A DNA stretch of 64,000 bases from Advenella faeciporci (GTDB lineage Bacteria > Pseudomonadota > Gammaproteobacteria > Burkholderiales > Burkholderiaceae_B): assembly GCF_014652395.1 (NCBI RefSeq), contig NZ_BMYS01000005.1, positions 526 to 64,525 of the forward strand, in the 5' to 3' direction. Shown piece by piece: positions 1 to 9,506 of the stretch. Within the stretch, counting starts at the first letter, position 1, and each line of letters begins with the position of its first letter. The position numbers and the translations under genes are program-made. The notes below the pieces were generated by a model. That model did not search any database, had not been told where the DNA came from, and worked only from the letters and a program-made list of their open reading frames with translations.

Positions 1-18
1 ATTGTTCTTAATTAACAT
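1..18 (-). CDS. 5' end of a divergent gene, product unknown
   Basis: An ATG on the minus strand (codon at 16-18) is preceded by GAGG at 27-30 with eight bases between, a good ribosome-binding site. Only six codons are visible before the window edge, so no function can be assigned. The gene would be divergent from the response regulator at 283 and share the roughly 260-base region between them. Confidence 0.35.
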
Positions 19-282
19 GAAATCATCCTCTTTTTCTCCTTAACTGCTTTTATTCAAGCTTAATTAATCTTGCGTATACATACGCACTGCGAGATTGTAA
101 GGGATAGCTTCCATAAATGAATGAACAAAACATTACCATTTGGTCATCTTTCAAAATAATGCCCTTAATGACGCATTATTTACATAAAGTATTGGTAAAT
201 ACCCTGACTACAATTGGCTTAAGCAACTGAATTTATTGCATAATGAGCAATTATTACCACAAGTACTGATGGAGAAATGCGA
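19..282. promoter_or_regulatory. AT-rich divergent intergenic region before the two-component system
   Basis: No gene is seen here. The stretch is AT-rich and lies between a probable leftward gene and the response regulator, so it should hold two divergent promoters. I see TACAAT at 209-214 as a possible -10, but no convincing -35 at the right distance. GGAG at 271-274 is the ribosome-binding site that favours the regulator's start at 283. Confidence 0.3.
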
Positions 283-978
283 ATGTGGCACTGTCTGATC
301 GTAGAAGATGACTACGAAAACGCCCGTTACATCGCCAAAGGCCTTACCGAACTGAAGCATAAAACGGTGATTTGCAACAATGGGCCCGAAGGCCTGAAAA
401 AAGCACTCAGCGAGCAATGGGACATTATTATTCTTGACCGTATGTTGCCTGGCAATATAGATGGCTTGTCCATCCTTTCAACCCTCAGATCAACGGGAAA
501 TAAAACACCGGTTATTATTTTAAGCGCCTTGTCTGCCGTTGATGAAAAGGTCAAGGGGCTCAAATCAGGCTGTGATGACTACATGACCAAGCCGTTTTCC
601 TTTTCAGAACTGATCGCCCGTATGGAAGCACTGATCCGCAGAACCACCAGGAACGACCAAACCGCACAACAGCTGCAGGTGGCAGACTTGAAACTGGATC
701 TGGTCACACGCAAAGTAGATCGCTCTGGCACGCACATCAACCTGCAACCACGTGAATTCCGCCTTCTGCACCACCTGATGCTGAATGAAGGCAATGTCGT
801 TACCCGCACCATGCTGCTTGAGGCAGTTTGGGATTACCGGTTTGACCCGCAATCCAATGTTATTGATGTACAGATCAGCCGACTGCGACGGAAAATTGAC
901 ACGGGATTCACTCCTGCCCTGATTCACACCGTGCGCGGAGAAGGCTATCTATTATCCACACAAGCGCCCGATAATTAA
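283..978 (+). CDS. OmpR/PhoB-family response regulator
   Basis: This is the DNA-binding half of a two-component system, about 231 residues. Residues 1-115 form a receiver domain with the acidic pair near residue 9, phospho-acceptor D52 (in ILDRMLP), S81 and K103 (TKPF). The C-terminal half is a winged-helix Trans_reg_C domain. I chose the ATG at 283 over that at 277 because GGAG at 271-274 is 8 bases from the former and only 2 from the latter. The kinase gene starts 15 bases downstream, so the two are one operon. The signal is unknown; QseB/CusR/TctD-type regulators have this architecture. Confidence 0.9.
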   Translation: MWHCLIVEDDYENARYIAKGLTELKHKTVICNNGPEGLKKALSEQWDIIILDRMLPGNIDGLSILSTLRSTGNKTPVIILSALSAVDEKVKGLKSGCDDYMTKPFSFSELIARMEALIRRTTRNDQTAQQLQVADLKLDLVTRKVDRSGTHINLQPREFRLLHHLMLNEGNVVTRTMLLEAVWDYRFDPQSNVIDVQISRLRRKIDTGFTPALIHTVRGEGYLLSTQAPDN

Positions 979-993
979 GGCCTTCTCAATCCA

Positions 994-2382
994 ATGACTG
1001 CATACATCCGATTGAAAATCCGCCAGACATGGGACTCGATTTCCTTTCGCCTGATGGTCAACTATGGCCTGCTGGCTTTTTTCTCAATTCTTGTCCTGCT
1101 GGCTTTCATCTTTCTTCAGGTCATTGGCACCCTTCACTCCCAAGCCTCCCAACAGGCCACGGCCTCCATGTCCCGCCTGGCGGGTGAATTTGTCATAGGA
1201 GGAAGGAAAGGCCTGATACAAGCCATCAACATGACCATCTCAGACCAGATTGACGGCAGTCAGGAAATTTACCTTTTGCTGGACGAAAAGGGACAAAAAC
1301 TGGCCGGCAACCTGGAACAGCGCCCCAAACTGACTGAAACCAACAAAACCGAGGTGCCACTGGTACTTTATGGCAGACCTACAACTGCCCGGATGCTTGA
1401 AACCACCCTCCCAGACCAAAGCATCCTCTTGACCGGTATTGACCTTGACTCCATGAACGATACCATCCGAAAAATTGGACAAGCCTGCCTGGCCACCGTC
1501 TTTATTGCCTTTTTACTGGTCATGATTGGCGTCCATATGTTTCGCAAGGAACTGGATTACCGCGTTGGCTCAATCAGAAAAACCGCCGTTAAAATCAGTG
1601 AGGGCAATCTTTCTTCCCGAATACCACTTTCTGCCACCAAAGACGAGTTTTATTTCCTGAGCAGTGAAATCAATTCCATGCTGGACAAGATTGAATCGCT
1701 CATGACGGGTATCAGGCATGTTTCAGACACCATCGCCCACAACCTTCGTACCCCCCTAACCCGGATTCTCAATCAGTTGCGTTCGGTACAAACCCCGCAG
1801 TGCAATGAATCAGACTTGCGGGCAGTGATTGACCGCTCCATCAATGAAATAGAAAGCCTGAACAAACTATTTGAAAAACTGCTTTATCTTTCAGAAATCG
1901 AATCAGGCATCCAACGCCAACGATTCTGGCAATGCGATCTGGAAGAAATTGCGGCAACTGTCGTTGATATGTACGAAGCCTACGCTGAAGAAAAAAACCT
2001 GTTGCTAACACTTCAGTCAACCGGTCAGGCACGGGTATGGGGCGATGCAGACTTGCTGGCCAGCATGCTTTCACAACTCATTGAAAACGCCATCAAACAC
2101 GCCAGGCAGGCTATTAGCGTCAAGGTCACCGCCTCGGGAAAACATATTAATCTGCTGGTCGCTGACGATGGACCCGGCATTCCTCCCGATGAATACGCCA
2201 ATATTGGCCAGCATTTCCACCAACTGAATCCGGACAGCAGCGGTTTTGGGCTGGGCATGGCCAGTGTACGCGCCATTCTTGCATTACACGACGGGAAACT
2301 GGGCTTTGACGACAATCAACCAGGCTTGATTGTGAATATCCAGCTGCCCGTATTTGAAGAGCCGCCAGGCATAAGGCAATAA
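994..2382 (+). CDS. membrane sensor histidine kinase
   Basis: This is the sensor partner of the preceding response regulator, 462 residues. A first membrane segment lies near residues 22-48 and a second near 163-183, enclosing a periplasmic sensor of about 115 residues. A HAMP domain follows, then a HisKA domain with phospho-acceptor H249 in the motif AHNLRTPL, then a HATPase_c domain with an N box (IENAIKHA) and a G box (DDGPGIP). Length and order are normal for an inner-membrane HAMP kinase. Nothing next to it reveals the stimulus. A bidirectional terminator follows at 2452. Confidence 0.9.
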   Translation: MTAYIRLKIRQTWDSISFRLMVNYGLLAFFSILVLLAFIFLQVIGTLHSQASQQATASMSRLAGEFVIGGRKGLIQAINMTISDQIDGSQEIYLLLDEKGQKLAGNLEQRPKLTETNKTEVPLVLYGRPTTARMLETTLPDQSILLTGIDLDSMNDTIRKIGQACLATVFIAFLLVMIGVHMFRKELDYRVGSIRKTAVKISEGNLSSRIPLSATKDEFYFLSSEINSMLDKIESLMTGIRHVSDTIAHNLRTPLTRILNQLRSVQTPQCNESDLRAVIDRSINEIESLNKLFEKLLYLSEIESGIQRQRFWQCDLEEIAATVVDMYEAYAEEKNLLLTLQSTGQARVWGDADLLASMLSQLIENAIKHARQAISVKVTASGKHINLLVADDGPGIPPDEYANIGQHFHQLNPDSSGFGLGMASVRAILALHDGKLGFDDNQPGLIVNIQLPVFEEPPGIRQ

Positions 2383-2451
2383 GCCAAAACAACAACTGAT
2401 GTCGCCAAGGCAAGCCATATCAATTCAGCGAAACAAAGAGCTGAAAATAAT

Positions 2452-2481
2452 AAAGGCCTACGTTTAAAAACGTAGGCCTTT
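2452..2481. terminator. bidirectional terminator between the kinase gene and tRNA-Thr
   Basis: A perfect 14-bp inverted repeat (AAAGGCCTACGTTT and its complement) is separated by two bases, with A and T tracts at its outer ends. It lies between the plus-strand two-component operon and the minus-strand tRNA and can serve both. Confidence 0.75.
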
Positions 2482-2486
2482 GAATT

Positions 2487-2562
2487 TGGTGCCGGCTAAA
2501 GGAGTCGAACCCTCGACCTTCTGATTACAAATCAGCTGCTCTACCAACTGAGCTAAGCCGGC
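2487..2562 (-). tRNA. tRNA-Thr (anticodon TGT)
   Basis: The minus strand folds as a complete cloverleaf. The acceptor stem GCCGGCT pairs with AGCCGGC. The D arm contains AGCTCAGTTGGTAGAG, the anticodon stem-loop is CTGATTTGTAATCAG, and the T arm contains GGTTCGACTCC. The anticodon TGT reads threonine ACA/ACG codons. The CCA end is encoded (2487-2489); the body is 2490-2562. Confidence 0.96.
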
Positions 2563-2651
2563 TAAGAAAAAGAATTATATCTGTTTTATTGCCTTATTGT
2601 CCAGAAGAAAAACTTTATTTGTTGTAAAAAAACACAACCAATAAAACCTGC

Positions 2652-3071
2652 TTATTTGACCACTTTCAGCCAGGGCGCTTTTCCTGCTCCGCCTGATGGT
2701 GGGTCATCATTGGAATCATCAGGAGTATCCTCTGATTCAATATCCTGATCCGGCTCATACTCTTCTGTTTCAAACTGCATCCCTTCCTGGGTTTCGCGGG
2801 CATAAATCGCAGAAACCGCACTAACCGGTACGGCAATACTGCGTGAAACCCCACTAAAGCGAGCATTGAAACTGATCCAGTCATTTTCCATAGACAGCTT
2901 ACCCGTTGCCAGCGCGCCAATATTCAGGGTGATATAGCCATCACGCACAAATTCTTGGGGCACTTGGCAATATTGGTCTACCTTGACCACCAGATGCGGT
3001 GTATAACCGGAATCGGTACACCACTCATACAAGGCACGAAGCAGATAAGGTTTTGTAGAAACAGAAGTCAT
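2652..3071 (-). CDS. sspB: ClpXP specificity-enhancing factor SspB (stringent starvation protein B)
   Basis: This adaptor binds ssrA-tagged and other substrates and delivers them to the ClpXP protease. Residues 1-110 match the SspB fold (start MTSVSTKPYLLRALYEW). An acidic linker of about 30 residues follows, and the protein ends in APWLKVVK, the ClpX-binding tail of the family. Length 139 is typical. It lies 4 bases after sspA and is co-transcribed with it. It is unrelated to the phosphorothioation protein also called SspB at 55154. Confidence 0.95.
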   Translation of the reverse strand: MTSVSTKPYLLRALYEWCTDSGYTPHLVVKVDQYCQVPQEFVRDGYITLNIGALATGKLSMENDWISFNARFSGVSRSIAVPVSAVSAIYARETQEGMQFETEEYEPDQDIESEDTPDDSNDDPPSGGAGKAPWLKVVK

Positions 3072-3075
3072 GATA

Positions 3076-3687
3076 TTAACGTCGCATTACTTTTTCTGAA
3101 GGCGTCAAGGCTTCGATATAGGCTGGACGGGAGAAAATACGTTCGGCATATTTCATCAGCGGCGCAGCACTTTTGGGCAATTCTATACCATAGTGGTCAA
3201 GACGCCACAATAACGGCGCCACTGTCACGTCGAGCATGGAAAACTCTTCACCCAGCATAAAGCGGTTTTTAATCAGCAAGGGAGCCAACTGGGACAGACG
3301 ATCCCTGATGGTACGGCGGGCAAGGTCAAGGCGTTTTTCGTCTGCCTGCAAGCTACGGTCTTCCAGCACCCCTACAGATACAAACAATTCTTTCTCAAAA
3401 TTATGCAGGAACAGCCGGGTACGTGCACGCATGACAGGATCGGCGGGCATCAGCTGGGGATGCGGGAAGCGTTCATCAATATATTCATTGATGATATTTG
3501 ACTCATAAAGAATCAGATCACGTTCAACGAGAATAGGCACTTTGCCATAAGGATTCATGACAGAAATGTCTTCTGGTTTATTAAACAAATCTATATCACG
3601 CACCTCGAAATCCATGCCTTTTTCGTACAGGACAAAGCGGCAGCGTTGCGAAAATGGACATGTTGTTCCAGAGTAAAGCACCATCAT
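3076..3687 (-). CDS. sspA: stringent starvation protein A (GST-fold RNA polymerase-associated protein)
   Basis: SspA is a catalytically inactive glutathione-S-transferase-fold protein that binds RNA polymerase in starved cells. It starts MMVLYSGTTCPFSQRCR, a thioredoxin-like N-terminal domain (residues 1-78), followed by an all-helical GST C-terminal domain. The 203-residue length fits the family. It lies between the bc1 operon and sspB, the arrangement common in betaproteobacteria. The start could be either of two adjacent ATGs. Confidence 0.94.
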   Translation of the reverse strand: MMVLYSGTTCPFSQRCRFVLYEKGMDFEVRDIDLFNKPEDISVMNPYGKVPILVERDLILYESNIINEYIDERFPHPQLMPADPVMRARTRLFLHNFEKELFVSVGVLEDRSLQADEKRLDLARRTIRDRLSQLAPLLIKNRFMLGEEFSMLDVTVAPLLWRLDHYGIELPKSAAPLMKYAERIFSRPAYIEALTPSEKVMRR

Positions 3688-3825
3688 ATTGTGCGGACTC
3701 CCACTGAAGAAAATAAAGAAAGGCCAGTGCCCACAAAAAGCACTGACCCTATGAAAAGGATTTTGGCAGACTGACTGATTGTACTCTATTTACAGGCAAA
3801 TTATGTCCGTCTGCCCCCTAACCGC

Positions 3826-4677
3826 TTATTTTACATGCTTCCAGTATGTCTTGTTCAGGCGCCATGCAATCACAAAGAACAGTGCCAGGAACAGCAGAAC
3901 CCAGGTTCCCAATTGCTTGCGGAACTGTTGGTCAGGTTCGGCCATCCAGCCAAGGAAGGCAGCCAGGTCAGCCATGTTGTTATCAAACTCGGCCTGCTTG
4001 GCAGGATCCAGATACTTGAGCGTTTGTTCAACAGAAGCCTGACCTTTGTAATCAGCCAAGGGCTCATCACTGACAACAGAGGTGAAACCATCTGCGTCAA
4101 CCAGCGTGGTTGTCTTGAACCATTGCACCTGCCCGTCCTTTTCAACGGGATGGACAGTCACTGTGGTCAGCTCGCTGGGACCGGACTGTTGCCAGAACAC
4201 ATTAGGCATAGCTGCGTTGGGGAATACCAGGTTGTTCCAGCCCAAGGGACGGGTCACATCACGGTAAAACGTACGAAGGTAAGTATAAATGTAGTCGGTA
4301 CCAGGCTGGCCCAGGTTGGCCGCCTTGGCACGTGCCATGACGGACAGGTCGGGTGGCGCAACACCCAGCCAGAGTTTCGCATCCTTGGGGTTCAGGGCAA
4401 CGGTCATTTTGTCGCCCACTTTATTGCCCGTGAACAGGAGATTTTCTTCAATCTCTTTTTCAGTCAGGCCAAGATCCACCAGCTTGTTATAACGCATGGC
4501 ATTGGCGCTATGACAGTTCAGGCAGTAGTTGACGAACAGTTTTGCACCGTTCTGCAAAGCAGCCAGATCAGTAATCCGTTCGGGGGCGCGATCCCAAGGA
4601 TACCCCGCCGCGGCAGACATGGCGGGACCTGATACGGCAAACATCAATACTAACGCACCTAATAGTTTCTTAATCAT
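3826..4677 (-). CDS. petC: ubiquinol-cytochrome c reductase, cytochrome c1 subunit
   Basis: This subunit of respiratory complex III passes electrons from the Rieske centre to soluble cytochrome c. It has a signal peptide (residues 1-22), a haem c site C52-L-N-C55-H56, and a single C-terminal membrane anchor (WVLLFLALFFVIAWRL). I chose the ATG at 4677 because AGGA lies 6 bases upstream. An in-frame ATG at 4698 overlaps petB but lacks a good site. It is last in the petABC operon, about 283 residues. Confidence 0.95.
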   Translation of the reverse strand: MIKKLLGALVLMFAVSGPAMSAAAGYPWDRAPERITDLAALQNGAKLFVNYCLNCHSANAMRYNKLVDLGLTEKEIEENLLFTGNKVGDKMTVALNPKDAKLWLGVAPPDLSVMARAKAANLGQPGTDYIYTYLRTFYRDVTRPLGWNNLVFPNAAMPNVFWQQSGPSELTTVTVHPVEKDGQVQWFKTTTLVDADGFTSVVSDEPLADYKGQASVEQTLKYLDPAKQAEFDNNMADLAAFLGWMAEPDQQFRKQLGTWVLLFLALFFVIAWRLNKTYWKHVK

Positions 4678-4690
4678 GTTCATTCCTGAT

Positions 4691-6079
4691 TTACGCATGA
4701 GGATGGAAAGTCACACGATCAGGTACCTGCTTGAATGTACCCAAACGGCTCCAGATTGGCATAAACAAGAAAAATGCCAGATAAATCAGCGTACCTACCT
4801 GTGAAATAATATTCAGTACCGGTGTTGGCGGTTGCGTACCGATGTAACCCAGAACAACGAAGTCGATCATGAAAATCACATACACCAGCTTGTGCCAGGT
4901 TGGACGATAGCGGATGGACTTAACCTTGGATTGATCCAGCCATGGCAGGAAACCCAGGATGACCACGGTACCACCCATGACCACCACACCCCAGAACTTG
5001 GCATCAAACACACGAAGTGCCACTGCAACGCCAATCAGGACAACGGGCCAGATGATTTTCCAGATCCCTTTGACATTTTTGCTCAGCAGTAGACCAACCG
5101 CAAAAATCAGCGCCAATGCAACCATGACCCATGTGAACTCGTCGGTGGTGGCACGCAGCATTGAATAGAACGGCGTGAAATACCAGACCGGTGCAATATG
5201 AAGAGGGGTCTGGAATGGATCAGCCGGCAGGAAGTTGTTGGCCTCAAGGAAATAACCGCCCATGGTTGGCGCAAAGAACATGATTGCGGCAAAAATGAAC
5301 AGGAACCCAGCCACACCCATGATGTCATGGACCGAATAGTAAGGATGGAACGGAATACCATCAAGAGGACGGCCATTCGCATCTTTTTTATCTTTGATCT
5401 CGATACCGTCGGGGTTGTTTGAACCCACTTCGTGCAAGGCAATAACGTGAGCCACGATCAGGCCGATCAGCACCAGGGGAATGGCAATCACGTGGAACGC
5501 AAAGAAACGGTTCAGGGTGGCATCGGAAACCACGAAGTCACCGCGAATCCACACGGACAGTTCTGGACCAACGAAAGGAATGGCCGCAAACAGGTTAACA
5601 ATAACCTGGGCACCCCAGAAAGACATTTGACCCCATGGCAACAGGTAACCGAAGAAAGCCTCTGCCATCAGGCACAGGAAAATGGCAACTCCGAAAATCC
5701 ACACCAGTTCACGTGGCTTGCGGTATGAACCGTAAAGCATGCCACGCAACATGTGTAGATAGACCACGATAAAGAACATGGACGCGCCTGTTGAGTGCAT
5801 ATAGCGGATAATCCAGCCATAAGGCACTTCACGCATGATGTACTCGACCGAAGCAAACGCCAGGTCGGCATCGGGCTTGTAGTGCATGACCATGAAAATA
5901 CCGGTCACGATTTGAATCACCAACACGAGCAATGCAAGTGAACCGAAAAAATACCAGAAATTGAAATTCTTGGGCGCATAGTATTCTGATAAATGCGCTT
6001 TCCATAGGGAGGTCAGCGGGAAACGCTTGTCTACCCACCCCAATAACCCTGTCGTTTCGACAACTTTTTCGCTAGCCAT
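4691..6079 (-). CDS. petB: ubiquinol-cytochrome c reductase, cytochrome b subunit
   Basis: This is the haem b-carrying core of complex III in the inner membrane, which oxidises ubiquinol at Qo and reduces it at Qi. At 462 residues it is full length, with eight hydrophobic segments expected. Haem ligand regions are visible (MHSTGASMFFIVVYLHMLRG; FFAFHVIAIPL), as is the Qo-site loop (residues DPFQTPLHIAPVWYF, with a PVWY variant of PEWY). It sits between petA and petC. Confidence 0.96.
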   Translation of the reverse strand: MASEKVVETTGLLGWVDKRFPLTSLWKAHLSEYYAPKNFNFWYFFGSLALLVLVIQIVTGIFMVMHYKPDADLAFASVEYIMREVPYGWIIRYMHSTGASMFFIVVYLHMLRGMLYGSYRKPRELVWIFGVAIFLCLMAEAFFGYLLPWGQMSFWGAQVIVNLFAAIPFVGPELSVWIRGDFVVSDATLNRFFAFHVIAIPLVLIGLIVAHVIALHEVGSNNPDGIEIKDKKDANGRPLDGIPFHPYYSVHDIMGVAGFLFIFAAIMFFAPTMGGYFLEANNFLPADPFQTPLHIAPVWYFTPFYSMLRATTDEFTWVMVALALIFAVGLLLSKNVKGIWKIIWPVVLIGVAVALRVFDAKFWGVVVMGGTVVILGFLPWLDQSKVKSIRYRPTWHKLVYVIFMIDFVVLGYIGTQPPTPVLNIISQVGTLIYLAFFLFMPIWSRLGTFKQVPDRVTFHPHA

Positions 6080-6132
6080 GTAGAGGCTCCTTTTCTAACT
6101 TGGCAAGATATTAAACTCAGTAACCGTAGCTA

Positions 6133-6774
6133 CTAGCCCGCTGCTTTTTCAAGGCCAACCATAATATTATTATCATCGATGAAATAATAAGGAGGCACTT
6201 CCAGATTATCGGGCGCAGGCTGGTTTTTAAAAACCCGGCCAGCCAAATCAAAATGAGAGCCATGGCAGGGACACAAAAACCCACCTTCCCATTCTGTGGG
6301 CATGCCTGCTACGCTACCCACCGCAAAGCGTGGAGATGGTGAACAACCCAGATGCGTACAAATGCCAACGCATACAAACCACTCGGGTTTACGTGAACGA
6401 TCTATGTTTTTGGCAAACGCAGGGGTAAAGCCTGGTCGATCCGAAAGGGGATCTGCCAAATAGGGATCATTGCCTTTCAGGCCCTCTATCATTTCCTGCG
6501 TACGATGCAAAATCCAGACAGGTTTGCCCTGCCATTCGACAGTAAGCATAGTGCCTGGAGCAATCGTGTTCAGGTTAACGGTAACGGGGGCACCTGCCGC
6601 CTTTGCGCGTTCTGATGGTGACATGGATGCAACAAACGGCACTGCTGTTGCAACACCGGCCACACCACCAACCGCACAGGCAGTACCCAACCAGAAACGA
6701 CGTGATGGATCGGGTGGAAGGACTGCCGGCGATGCAGTTCCTTCGTTGTCATGCTGTATTGAATCCTGACTCAT
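6133..6774 (-). CDS. petA: ubiquinol-cytochrome c reductase, Rieske iron-sulfur subunit
   Basis: The Rieske protein carries the [2Fe-2S] centre of complex III. The cluster ligands are visible in C139-T-H141-L-G-C144 and C168-P-C170-H171-G-S. A Tat-type signal anchor with the twin arginine SRRFWLG at residues 24-30 leads into a membrane segment. The tatABC genes that would export it lie in this same window. The start has AAGGA 6 bases upstream. It is first in the petABC operon, 213 residues. Confidence 0.96.
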   Translation of the reverse strand: MSQDSIQHDNEGTASPAVLPPDPSRRFWLGTACAVGGVAGVATAVPFVASMSPSERAKAAGAPVTVNLNTIAPGTMLTVEWQGKPVWILHRTQEMIEGLKGNDPYLADPLSDRPGFTPAFAKNIDRSRKPEWFVCVGICTHLGCSPSPRFAVGSVAGMPTEWEGGFLCPCHGSHFDLAGRVFKNQPAPDNLEVPPYYFIDDNNIMVGLEKAAG

Positions 6775-6897
6775 TATCTATCCTTATTTATACTACTAAG
6801 GTACTAAAAAAAATTACTTGAATTTATGTGTACAAAGCTTAGCAACCGCTTATTATATACTGTGTCCGCTTATGGACCGAGGAAAAAAGGATTTCTT

Positions 6898-7359
6898 ATG
6901 AGTAAAGCTAAAGGTTTTATCAACGAATTTAAGCAATTTGCCGTCAAAGGCAACATGATTGATCTGGCTGTTGGTGTAATTATCGGCGCAGCCTTCGGCA
7001 AAATCATCGATTCGCTGGTCAGGGACGTCATGATGCCGTTCATTAACTTCATCCTGGGAGGGTCTGTTGATTTTTCCAATAAATTCATTGTCTTATCAAA
7101 ACCAGAGGGCTATTCCGGGCCTGAAACCTATGTCGATATGACGAATGCAGGGGCCAATGTACTGGCTTACGGAAATTTTCTGACCATACTCATTAACTTC
7201 ATCCTGCTGGCCTTTGTTGTTTTTTGTCTAGTTAAAGTCATCGCCAAAGCCCGCGCCACCATGGAGAAAGAAAAAGAAGTGCAAGCTGCTGCCGCACCCG
7301 ATCCAGCCGATGTCGTCCTTTTGACAGAGATTCGTGATCTGCTTAAAAACAAAAACTGA
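6898..7359 (+). CDS. mscL: large-conductance mechanosensitive channel MscL
   Basis: MscL opens under high membrane tension to release solutes during osmotic downshock. It begins [19 protein letters not shown], with TM1 ([17 protein letters not shown]), a periplasmic loop, TM2 ([19 protein letters not shown]) and a charged cytoplasmic C-terminal helix. AAGGA at 6887-6891 is 6 bases before this ATG, which is why I reject the longer reading from 6826. The 153-residue length is usual. It is divergent from petA. Confidence 0.96.
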   Translation: MSKAKGFINEFKQFAVKGNMIDLAVGVIIGAAFGKIIDSLVRDVMMPFINFILGGSVDFSNKFIVLSKPEGYSGPETYVDMTNAGANVLAYGNFLTILINFILLAFVVFCLVKVIAKARATMEKEKEVQAAAAPDPADVVLLTEIRDLLKNKN

Positions 7360-7365
7360 CAGCGT

Positions 7366-7393
7366 GCCCCCGCCCGCCTTTAGCGGTGGGGGC
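7366..7393. terminator. GC-rich hairpin between mscL and the Nif3-like gene
   Basis: GCCCCC and GGGGGC form the base of an imperfect hairpin six bases after the mscL stop, with a further inner CGC/GCG pairing. The T tract is weak. It lies between two convergent genes and is probably a shared terminator. Confidence 0.5.
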
Positions 7394-7412
7394 TGTCTTT
7401 CGGCAAGTTGTC

Positions 7413-8189
7413 CTAGACCGGATTGGGGATTTCAACAAAGGTTGATGCAATGCCGAACCTGTCCACCAGCGCATTTCCCAATGCCTGAATGCCGTAACGT
7501 TCGGTTGCATGATGCCCCGCAGCGATAAATGCCACGCCACTTTCCCGAGCCATGTGGTAAACAGGCTCCGAAGCCTCTCCGGTAATAAAAGCATCCACAC
7601 CGGCATCAATGGCATCCTGAAACAGGCCTTGGGCCCCGCCCGTACACCATGCCACTTTCCTGATCACTTTATCAGTGTCTCCAATTAACAACGGCTCCCT
7701 TTCCAAACGTTGTGAAATTAAGACACCCAAATCAGCCAAAGTTGTTTCTCCTGTAACAACCGTGCCCAGCCAAACCAGCCCGTTCCTGCCACAGGTTTGG
7801 GGCTGATCCTCTTCGTAAAAAGGCTGCAAATCAAGCACTTTGGCCAATTGCCTGTTATTTCCCCACTCAGGATGGGCATCCAGAGGCAAATGGTAGCCAA
7901 TAATATTTAAATCATGCTTGATGGCCAGGGCAATTCGCTGGTATTTAGCCCCCAGGATACGTACATCCTCATTTTTCCAAAACCATCCGTGATGCACAAT
8001 AACCGCATCCGCCTGATATTCAATCGCTTTTTCAAGCAGGGCCTGCGATGCAGTTACACCTGTAATTACTTTTTTTATTACAGGCCTTCCCTGCACCTGG
8101 AGCCCATTTGGTGCATAATCTTGATATAAATGTGGTTTCAGGTTTTCATCAAGCCACTTTACCAAGTCTTGTGTAAAAATTTCACTCAC
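7413..8189 (-). CDS. Nif3-like dinuclear metal-centre protein (YbgI family)
   Basis: This belongs to the conserved Nif3/YbgI family, which forms toroidal hexamers with a two-metal site; its cellular role is unsettled. The probable metal ligands are in VIVHHGWFW (residues 63-71) and in the C-terminal AAGHHATERYG. I take the GTG at 8189 as start because AAGGA lies 7 bases upstream; the nearby ATG is out of frame. It is divergent from the HtrA gene. Length 258 is normal. Confidence 0.88.
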   Translation of the reverse strand: MSEIFTQDLVKWLDENLKPHLYQDYAPNGLQVQGRPVIKKVITGVTASQALLEKAIEYQADAVIVHHGWFWKNEDVRILGAKYQRIALAIKHDLNIIGYHLPLDAHPEWGNNRQLAKVLDLQPFYEEDQPQTCGRNGLVWLGTVVTGETTLADLGVLISQRLEREPLLIGDTDKVIRKVAWCTGGAQGLFQDAIDAGVDAFITGEASEPVYHMARESGVAFIAAGHHATERYGIQALGNALVDRFGIASTFVEIPNPV

Positions 8190-8202
8190 TTCATTTTCCT
8201 TT

Positions 8203-9426
8203 ATGCATCGCTATTGGTTAATTTTCTCTCAAACCGTAACTGTTTTTCTCGCAATTCTGTTTACGGTCACTACATTGCGACCTGACTGGCTTGATTTCAA
8301 AAAGCAGCCGGCCATACCCGCTTCCGTGCCTACTGCTACGGCCAAAATAGAACCAGCGGAACCCCCCAAAGAAACAGAAACCAAAGCCGAAAAAACAAAA
8401 GAGCCGGAAAAACTTATTACTATTATTACATCGTATGCCGGTGCGGTTAAGGTTGCCGCTCCTTCTGTGGTGAATATTTACACCAGCAAGAACATCGAGT
8501 CCCCTTTCAAGAACCTGCCCGATGTGCCTGCCCTGCGTCCTTTTATCCAGGAGCAGAAGGAAAACATGCAAATGCTCAATAACACCACCAGTCTGGGGTC
8601 TGGCGTTATTGCGTCAGCAGAAGGCTATATCCTGACCAATTACCATGTTGTTGAAGCGGCCGATTCGATTGAGGTTGCCCTGACGGATGGCCGCAGATCC
8701 AATGCCCGCCTGATTGGTGCCGACCCCGATACCGACCTGGCTGTCCTGAAAATTGATTTGACCGATCTGGTAGCCATTCATCCTGACAACAAGCAACTTA
8801 ACGTGGGCGATGTCGTCCTGGCCATTGGCAACCCGTTTGGTGTAGGGCAAACCACAACCATGGGTATTATCTCGGCACTGGGCCGTACCGGTCTGGGCAT
8901 CAACACCTACGAAAACTTTATCCAGACCGATGCCGCCATCAACCCGGGCAATTCGGGTGGCGCACTTATTAATGTGAACGGTGACCTGATTGGTATTAAT
9001 ACCGCCATTTACTCCGAATCCGAAGCGGGTGGATCTTTGGGCATCGGATTTGCCACACCGGCCCATACCGCCCTCAAAATCATGCAGGAAATCATTGAAA
9101 CCGGAACCGTTTCGCGTGGGTGGCTGGGCATTGAACCACAGGACATTACCAGCGACCTTGCCAAGGCCTTCAACCTGGACAGCACTAAAGGAATTATTAT
9201 TGCATCACTGGTTCCCAATGGTCCGGCAGGTCAGGCAGGCCTGCTGGTTGGAGATATCCTGCTGGGCATGAATGACAAGGAAATTATTGATACCGACCAG
9301 ATGCTCAATGAAATTGCCGGTTACCCACCCAAAACCCAGGTAAAATTCAAGATCTTACGCTCGGGCAAGGCACAGGATGTAACGGTCACTCTGGGACAGC
9401 GCCCGGGAACAACCACAAAAAAATAA
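8203..9426 (+). CDS. HtrA/DegS-type periplasmic serine protease with PDZ domain
   Basis: This is a trypsin-like S1C protease for envelope quality control or stress signalling. A single N-terminal membrane segment (residues 4-25) anchors it, followed by a Pro/Glu/Lys-rich linker. The catalytic triad is H148 (NYHVV), D178 (DTDLAVL) and S251 (GNSGGAL). One PDZ domain occupies roughly residues 300-395. One PDZ domain and a membrane anchor resemble DegS more than DegP. It sits between the Nif3 and tatC genes, a conserved neighbourhood. Confidence 0.92.
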   Translation: MHRYWLIFSQTVTVFLAILFTVTTLRPDWLDFKKQPAIPASVPTATAKIEPAEPPKETETKAEKTKEPEKLITIITSYAGAVKVAAPSVVNIYTSKNIESPFKNLPDVPALRPFIQEQKENMQMLNNTTSLGSGVIASAEGYILTNYHVVEAADSIEVALTDGRRSNARLIGADPDTDLAVLKIDLTDLVAIHPDNKQLNVGDVVLAIGNPFGVGQTTTMGIISALGRTGLGINTYENFIQTDAAINPGNSGGALINVNGDLIGINTAIYSESEAGGSLGIGFATPAHTALKIMQEIIETGTVSRGWLGIEPQDITSDLAKAFNLDSTKGIIIASLVPNGPAGQAGLLVGDILLGMNDKEIIDTDQMLNEIAGYPPKTQVKFKILRSGKAQDVTVTLGQRPGTTTKK

Positions 9427-9506
9427 ACCTTATGCAACTGACGCAAGGCAATTTCCGGCTCAGGCCTGTGCCAGTGCACAACACGCTGAAACCGGGAATA
9501 TCCCGC

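Noticed and set aside
2652-3687. sspA and sspB at 2.6-3.7 kb as the missing part of the phosphorothioation system.
   Set aside because: These are stringent starvation proteins (GST-fold SspA and ClpXP adaptor SspB). Only the names coincide; neither is a cysteine desulfurase or DUF4007 protein.
3835-4632. Long plus-strand open frames antisense to petC, his genes, gltB and glmU.
   Set aside because: They mirror strongly coding minus- or plus-strand genes, lack ribosome sites and resemble no protein family.
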